Notes under the pieces: generated by a model | Seen by the model: only the letters and a program-made list of their open reading frames with translations | Databases searched by the model: none | What the model was told of the DNA's origin: nothing | Shown: positions 57,201 through 64,000 of the stretch, piece after piece | Position numbering within the stretch: position 1 is the first letter of the stretch | Layout of the letters: the number at the start of each line of letters is the position of its first letter | Made by a program: the position numbers and the translations under genes | Assembly: GCA_025677815.1 (NCBI GenBank) | Contig: JAIXMP010000003.1 | Span: 1,674,001-1,738,000, forward strand | Source: Phascolomyces articulosus | Taxonomy: Eukaryota > Mucoromycota > Mucoromycetes > Mucorales > Lichtheimiaceae | Direction of reading: 5' to 3' | DNA length: 64,000 bases

Positions 57201-58478
57201 AGGCTCAGAATGGTAAATACTTGGCGAATATTTTCTTCTGTTCATCCCAGTACGTAATATTATTTGCTTTTTACATTATTTGCTTGTTTAGTATCAATAT
57301 CAATATATAACACTTAAAAATAATAATCTATCTGTACAGCAACAATAATAGCGTAAAATGGAAACAAGAGCATCTTTCAGTGATTATGTGTATATCGGAG
57401 AAATGATAGGAGAGATGATAGAGCAAATGGTAAAAAAAAATATTATTTATATAGAATACAGCATATTGTAACCCTTGGTTTTAAGATAGGACTTAGGTGG
57501 ATTACAGGTAATAGATAGTTTAATATAGTGAGCACCAGTAGTAATTAACGTATACTACAACGATATATTTAATAAAATGGTCTTCAATTATTGTAGAAAT
57601 TAGAAGACTTGTATTGAATTGATTAAATCAAGTGGTTAGATAAAATAAGGCTTTTTAATAAGCAATTGGATGGATATGAATTGTATCAAGAATATAAAAC
57701 AAATATAATTATTCAATATTTGAGTGATCGAGGGATAAGAATGTTAATTTATTCTTTTAGTGAATTGTTCGATAATTATTTCAGTTCAAAAATCCTGGCC
57801 TTTTATACTTTTTCCAAAGCAGCGCAGCAACCAATTATTCTTGGCAGAAGACAACTTGGTGAGGAATAATATCCAATCGTATTGCATATATGAATGAGAC
57901 AGAAGGTTATTGGTTGGCCAAGATCCTTGGCTGCATTACCAAGATGCTAAGATCCTTGGTAATTGAGAATAATGTTGAAAGTGATGGAATAAACAAGAAG
58001 GTCGAGTAGGACCAAGAAGTAACATCATTTCACAATTAAAAATCTCAATATTGGATATCAAGGTCAGATTCAGGAATGATATGCAGGTTACACAATTATG
58101 GACGGATGTATGATCAATGAGTTGGTTGTGCGAGTGGAAAAAAAGGCCTTTGGCTTTATAGATTTTACTGCTATTTCTAATACAAAATAATGATAAAAAT
58201 GAGAAGGCACTAATGATAAAAATAAAAGGTACTGATGATAATAATAATAATATAACTGATATAATAAATAATAATAATAAGAATAATAATAATATAGGAA
58301 AGATATAAAAAATAAAATAATTGAAATAAAAATATATAAAAAGAAAGAGGAGAGTGGTAATCATTGAGGATTACAATATGATAGTAAAATAATGGCATTG
58401 ATGTAAATATATATATTAAAGAGATTAAATAGATAAATGAAGGGAAGAAGAGGAAGGGACAACCTCAGGTATTATTTT
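54217..58478. other. Gene-poor region
   Basis: It holds the sulfate permease promoter at left. ORFs at 54486-54893 (-), 57002-57310 (+) and 57666-57869 (+) are open but lack any recognisable domain. The second contains VKWCCMNHLENQQGVKKYKA and may be a transposon fragment. A nested hairpin lies at 54989-55051. The right edge is an (ATA)n-rich 3' flank of the next gene. Confidence 0.5.
54989..55051. repeat. Nested inverted repeat
   Basis: TTTGGTCAAA (54989-54998) pairs with TTTGACCAAA (55042-55051). Inside, CTTATC pairs with GATAAG around an 8-nt loop. It lies upstream of the sulfate permease start on its 5' side. Confidence 0.5.
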
Positions 58479-59857
58479 TTAAATACGGAGAACTATTTTA
58501 CCAATGGTACGTTGAGATTCGATTTTTAAATGAGCATCCGCGCCATTTTTCAAATCCACAATGTTTTCATGTAGAACAATACTTTTTACTGATCCATTTG
58601 CCAAAAAAGGTCGTAAATCATTTGCAAACCGTAACCAAGGATATTTCAATACCAGTGAGTAATTACGTGGACCAAAGAGTTTATGAGATAACGTCTTGAA
58701 CGCCATATTTGCACCACTGTATATATCCACTCGATTGGCCCCTACGTGTTCCTCTGGTCCCACTGTCGATGAATACACTCCTCTTTTCTTGAGTATATAA
58801 ATTAACTTGTTATAATAATAATCACCACCAATACAATCCAAAATTAAATCAAAAGTTCCCTTTTCTTCCTTGGCCAGAGTATCAATACTTCCATCCACTG
58901 TATAATCCACAATACGATCCGCACCTAAACTACGCACAAAGTTAGCGTTTCTGCCACTACAAATGCCAACTACTTCAGCACCAGAAAGTTTGGCGATTTG
59001 GACACCTAATTTTTAAAACAAGTTAGTATATTACCATTAAACCATTTAAGCTGCAATAACCGTACCATAACTACCAACACCTCCAGATGCACCTATGACT
59101 AGAATTTTCTTGGGTCCGGATGTGGGAAGGCGTCCATCCACAATGATTCCTTGATATGCGGTAGTAGCTAATAAAAAGCGAAGGTATTTGAATACGTGAG
59201 CATTTTATTATTAATATAAAAAACAACAACTATGACTTACCAGCAATACCAGTAGCAGCAGCCTCTTCAAATGATATGTTTTCTGGTTTCTTGACAATGG
59301 AATCATATCCTTGTTTTGCGATTATCTAAAATTTATGCAATTCAGAATGATAAGCTTTTTTTTTCTAAATCCGACTAGTCACATAACTTTAAAAAAAATC
59401 ACTACATATTCTGCGTAAGTTCCTGGATAAAAAAAAACTATTATCAGTAGCAAAGAAAAAATAGGGCATGATACTATTATTATAAGATGAAAAAGTATAC
59501 TAAAATAAACATACCGTTTGGACCCCAAGGAGTCCATAATGACCCATACACTTCATCACCAATTTCAATATCGGTCACTTTATCACCTTTGTCAACAACG
59601 ATGCCTGCATAATCGGTACCAAAAATTGCTGGTGTTTTAATAATTATAGAAGAAGTTGGAACATTGCCCATTCTGAACTTGGCTTCTACTGGGTTGACAC
59701 CAGCTGCTTTTACTTGGATAAGAACATCGGTGGGTTGACTTTGTTTTATTTTGGGTTTTGGAACTTGATTATATTGAAGAACGTCTTGTGCTTTACCGAA
59801 TTCCATGGTTTGTAACGCGTACATCATGGTGGTTTCTTTTGTTGACGATTTTGACAT
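58479..59857 (-). CDS. Zinc-free MDR quinone-oxidoreductase-like protein, copy 2
   Basis: Paralogue of the gene at 42773-44122. Five exons: 59515-59857, 59406-59422 (17-nt micro-exon), 59241-59325, 59066-59167 and 58479-59005. They give 357 aa. The start MSKSSTKETTMMYALQTMEF aligns with copy 1; an upstream in-frame ATG at 59980 lacks similarity. IQVKAAGVNPVEAKFRMG, FGTDYAGIVVDKGDKVTD, the dinucleotide motif VIGASGGVGSYG (~173-184) and GICSGRNANFVRSLGADRIV match copy 1 closely. The C-terminus KIESQRTIGKIVLRI is also shared. The micro-exon (17 nt, encoding part of NGTYAEY) and the next exon (85 nt) have exactly the same lengths and phases as in copy 1. Copy 2 has one extra intron inside the Rossmann region. 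The substrate is unknown, and the catalytic zinc ligands of alcohol dehydrogenases are absent. Confidence 0.9.
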
Positions 59858-62244
59858 GGTGGACAAATAATATATGATTTCGCGTTTAATTACAAAGTGT
59901 GGAAATAAGAAAAGAAAGAAAGAAAAGAAAAACGGATTACCTTTTCCAACAGTAATTTTATATAATATTTTTTCCTCCACTCCGTCTCCACGTTGTACAA
60001 AGATATTGTTGGGTTGACGTACTTTTTGAAATTATCGTAACGGTATGGTTTTGTTTGTCAAGCATTTTTTCAATTTATTGTGAAAATTCAATTCACTTTT
60101 ATAACAAAAGATCCATTAATACGTTATAAACTATAATTCAATGGTTTGCTTGCACATTTTTCGTATTAGTTAGAATACAAAAAGATATTTTTTTATGATC
60201 AACAAATGACAGGAGACCCTGATTGCATTTGCGGAGTTAACAGTTTAGATCAAAGTGTATTTTTTATTAAAGGGTGTCTATTCAAGGGCAGCGTCTATTA
60301 GGCAATTTGGCTTTTCATATTGAAGAAATTTGTAATTTTCCAGATATTTAACGTTGAGACCTCCCAGTGTGTCGATTTGAAATAATTTTAAATTTTCTCT
60401 ATTGGTTTTTTTATAGCATTTTGTTAATGGATACAAAGATGATATTATGAGATGTTGATGGAAAATAATAAACTTACAACCAATATCACCAGTATAATGA
60501 TTCAAATATGGTTTCCATTTTGGTTAAATTCAAGCATAGTATGTACATTGGAATAATATGAAGTTTTGTTGAGAAATTATAACACATTTTCCCTCTATTA
60601 AGCCATACGGAATAGCGAAATTTCATCAATCAACCCTATTTTATTCATCCGGTCACTATCAGTTCATCGAATATTGGTGAGATAGATAAAACGAATGTTA
60701 ATATACATACCTTCAGCTATATGTATCATCATGAAACATGATAATAATTTATTAAGGAGTACTTTCGATAGAGCTTTGCACCAAACCGTCAAGATGATGT
60801 CCTTGGATTTAAGTCATCCATTATACTAAACTCTCATTGCAGATACTTTTGCTAATTGTGTTGCTGAGTACCAGCCAGTAGCAGCGGCTGTAAGATAAAA
60901 AATAACCTGTTTATTTTTCGTTTTTCCAACTCATTCACTCATTTGTTTTATTAATGAATGGAGGTAAAGTTGATGGAAAGCCAGTACATTTTGGTAAGAT
61001 AAAATTATTATAAGTGTCAAGTTTGAGAGAGGAATAATAATTCAGAACTCGGATTAATTGGTATATGTGGACAATAAAGCATTGCATGTACGCACTGCAT
61101 TTGACACCAAGTTACCATAAAAAGAAATATTTTAAAAAGCTGGGAAAAGCAAAGAGTCATAAATCCAACAACTTGGTACTATAATTTGCACACATGATCA
61201 TTATTTTATGTGTTACTGTTGGTATATTATAACAGGAAGTTATTACATCTTATCCTTGCGTCCTTTTTTATTGGATAAGCTAATGACTAGAAAAGTTTTA
61301 TGATATTCTAATAGTAAATCATTTTATTAATAGTGTATCGGGTAGCGTGAAAGAGCGTACATATTATTTGTTCCTGCATATATATTTGTACTATAGAAAT
61401 ATTAACCAACTCTTGGATGTATGTAAATTTTGGTTATAAACATAGGAATTATGGCTTGAAATGTAATCAAAATATGTAGCGTGTTTTAAAGCAACAATGA
61501 TGTGATAAGAGGCGAGGATGATACAGTAGGTTATTCTTTGAAAAAAAATATATATAACATTTCCGTTTCTTATATAGCATGCATGTCTTAAGTGAAAACG
61601 ACTCGCTGTCTACATTTACGTCTTTATTGAGTTACTAAAAGAAAAATCTATTAATAAATGTGATGATAGCATCTGAAACTATGGTTAGGTCAGAAACCCG
61701 GATTTCAGAGCATTGAAAATTAATGGCTTTCGGCAGGTTAGTTAAAAAAACATAACAAGTAGAAAAAGAAACTAAAGAATGCTTTGATCTATATAATCAT
61801 GTGTTAGATCCTCTGCGTATACCTTATTACTTCTTGTGTTTAAGTATGAAGGATAAATGGTACAAAAAGTACGAGCAGCCCTATAATTTCTTGCTAAGCC
61901 GACATTTATTGTAGTAATAGTATAAAAAAGAGTAGGAACCAAAAAGGTTTGTTTGATCATATTTGACTGGTGATCATTTCAGCCGGTAGTTTGAAATTAT
62001 GCGCCTTGTTAGCGCAGGAGGAAGGTTCACATTTCTGATATGTCTGGGAGATTATCATTGTGGTGATGTGGATGGAATGGCTAAAAACACCCAAAAAAGG
62101 TTACTGTTTGTCCGAAAATCAGGCATTCGGCTTAGTAGGTTGTTTAGCATATTTTACGGCTAAGTGCATATAAAAACTAGATTTTTGTTGAATTCTTGAT
62201 CCTTTTTTTCCCTCCCAGATATATCTCTTGTAGTATTCATCATT
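59858..62244. other. Intergenic region with coding-like fragments
   Basis: On plus, three short coding-like stretches lie between 60758 and 61000: STFDRALHQTVKMMSLDLSH, then TFANCVAEYQPVAAA ending at a GTAAGA donor, then NGGKVDGKPVHFG ending at GTAAG. On minus, 60278-60520 reads WKPYLNHYTGDIG with a GTAAGT donor. None can be assembled into a gene. They may be remnants of one or two pseudogenes. Confidence 0.35.
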
Positions 62245-64000
62245 ATGGTCGAGATACTAGGGCAACGATCTATTTTTGCATTATCAATGATGTTAATAAT
62301 GAGCCAGCAATTTATCCTTTTAGTTTATTCACTTACACCACAACCTAGAAGTGATCATAGTAATTACTATTATTCTTACATCCTTTTTCTATATAAAGTA
62401 TATGAACTTGTTTTTTTTTCTACGTATCCATAAAGAAATAACGATATTGAAATTTTTTTAGAGTGCGTTTATATGTCGACAGTAGCAAAAATATTTTGTT
62501 ATGGAGGAGAATGGTTTGGTCCTACCGATGATGGTTATACTAGGCCCACGATGGATCTTATCTTTTTCAGTCTTGATTTATCGCAGAGAAGGACCATTAC
62601 AGAGATTCAAGATGCTTGGGAAAATATAGATGCAAATGTTGGACCAAACACTTATTTTGCTATGGTCGCTGTACCAACTCATAATCTTATATTCATGGAT
62701 GGTGGTGCTGGTGCTCGAGATCCCGATTATGGAACACCCCATGTAAGATATAAATCTGCAACCTACAATACCGAAACGGGTGGAACTTGGTCTCAGGTAA
62801 CTCCAGAGCGTTTAGGTACTGCTGTGTAAGTGTATTGCATTTCTTCAATGAACAAATATAGTTATTATATGCTTTTTTTACGGCACTGAATTCAATAAGG
62901 TAGCAGTATCCTGATACATCAATTATTTGTCATTTAATAATACGTACCTATGTACAAAAAAAATCTTAATAAACAGGAACATGCATACTGCTACGCTTGG
63001 ACCAGATAATGATACAATTTTTATTTGGGGTGGTGAAAGGTAATGTCAATTGGGCAGTTCCTGTGGTGGATATTCCTTAGTTTATCATATATATTTGTTA
63101 ATAGAAACAACGGATGGTTGTAAACATAATAAATACATTATTATTTTATAAGAGACGAAGACACGGGTTTAACACCAGGAGAAGCACCAAATCCGCGTGA
63201 GATGTTCATATTCGATATCAATGTAAGTAAATTACGATTATATTTTCTGTTGTCTTACTTTTCATGATACTAACAATCAATATATTTCTAATGTCTATTT
63301 ACATAAAATATTCATATGTATAGAATAAAGAAACACCTTGGAAAACAGGCAACGTAGCAGAAACAACATATTATACACATACGGGTGTACTTGTTGGATC
63401 TCTTATTTATTACATTGGTGGTTCGTACATCAGCACTTCTGAAGGTGGACGTGAATTTGTACCAATGAATATTGTTCGAACCTTTGATACCAATACGGAG
63501 CAATGGGGTTCTTTACCTATCACGGGTGATGTTATTCCCACAAAGCGAGATGGACATACTGCAACCTTGAGTAAGATATTTATGTGGCCGGTCACTTAAT
63601 GTATACAGCATGATGGTGATTACAGAGACTTTTAAAAACAAATGATCATATCACATCATTTCCATACTGATGGATAATGGTCTTTTTTCATTTTATTAGA
63701 ACCAAGTACAGGAGAAATTATCTTATTTGGTGGATACGATGCGGGTAAGAAACGATTTAAAGTATTCATGTTGGAATGTTATCATTACTATTGTTGCTGT
63801 TGGATTTTTTTTTGGAAAGCTTCACCATCCTAATGTATTCATGATGAAAATATGCTATATCAACTCTTATAGATGACTATTTCTATATATTAAATACCCA
63901 TGGTGACTTGAGTTGGAGCAACAGAACAATTCAAGTTACAGCTAATGATTCTTTTACTCCAAGACAATTAGCTGCTCATTCAAGTATGTGGTTGTATATT
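62245..64000 (+). CDS. Secreted or membrane-anchored kelch-repeat protein, 5' part (cut by window end)
   Basis: Seven exons are visible: 62245-62359, 62462-62825, 62977-63039, 63153-63222, 63324-63570, 63700-63744 and 63873 to beyond 64000. All have GT-AG borders and consistent phases, giving about 344 residues so far. The N-terminus is a signal peptide or anchor (FALSMMLIMSQQFILLVYSL). Exon 2 begins just before CVYMSTVAKIFCYGG, the first kelch blade. Further blades are marked by Gly pairs with aromatic residues: TATLGPDNDTIFIWGGE, TGVLVGSLIYYIGGSY, and HTATLKPSTGEIILFGGYD. Each is followed by a FDxN or YILNT strand. The fold should be a beta-propeller. Many such extracellular kelch proteins, some with a C-terminal membrane span, occur in Mucorales; their role is not known to me. 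The C-terminal part is outside the window. Confidence 0.85.

Noticed and set aside
57002..57310. 102-codon plus ORF with a Cys pair
   Set aside because: Could be a transposon fragment, but no family could be named and no flanking repeats were seen.

Overview
The window is nuclear DNA from an early-diverging filamentous fungus, most likely Mucoromycota and probably Mucorales. It is AT-rich. Genes carry many short GT-AG introns, and promoters have TATA boxes. Between genes there are long AT-rich stretches with decayed transposons. I could not compare it with any database. The level of order is inferred from gene style and gene content.

Layout, left to right. Positions 1-10961 are gene-dense and hold conserved housekeeping genes. 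They are the 5' part of a WASP/Las17 actin nucleation promoter (minus), a divergent intronless Skt5/Chs4-type chitin synthase activator (plus), a six-exon HMG-CoA reductase (minus) and an MTD1-type methylenetetrahydrofolate dehydrogenase (minus). Positions 10962-31478 are gene-poor. They hold fragments of a Tnp2/Plavaka-like (CACTA) transposase, a GC-richer block carrying a tRNA-like fold with Pol III A and B boxes, a dispersed repeat, an unresolved multi-exon candidate near 20.2-20.9 kb, and one neat 93-aa serine-rich orphan gene (26733-27014).

From 31479 genes return. There is a TPR/F-box/LRR protein of Dia2/Pof3 architecture (minus), a Yap1/Pap1 bZIP oxidative-stress factor (plus), a 13-exon LMBR1-domain membrane protein (minus) and a zinc-free MDR quinone-oxidoreductase-like gene (plus). 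Two small secreted precursors (minus) follow, then a SulP sulfate permease with a STAS domain (minus). A second MDR quinone-oxidoreductase paralogue (minus) and a secreted kelch-repeat protein that runs off the window (plus) finish the window.

The most interesting part is 45272-48028. It encodes a signal-peptide protein made almost wholly of histidine-centred hexapeptides ([D/N]-x-H-[A/V]-[T/G]-x), cut into units by 15 Lys-Arg sites, most of them Gly-Lys-Arg. Part of it is a 153-bp tandem repeat that is nearly identical at DNA level. A short, much diverged paralogue lies 1.5 kb away with the same leader, the same VEKR junction and the same hexamer phase. This looks like a lineage-specific family of Kex2-processed repeat peptides. 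Two TA-flanked MITE-like elements sit beside the pair.
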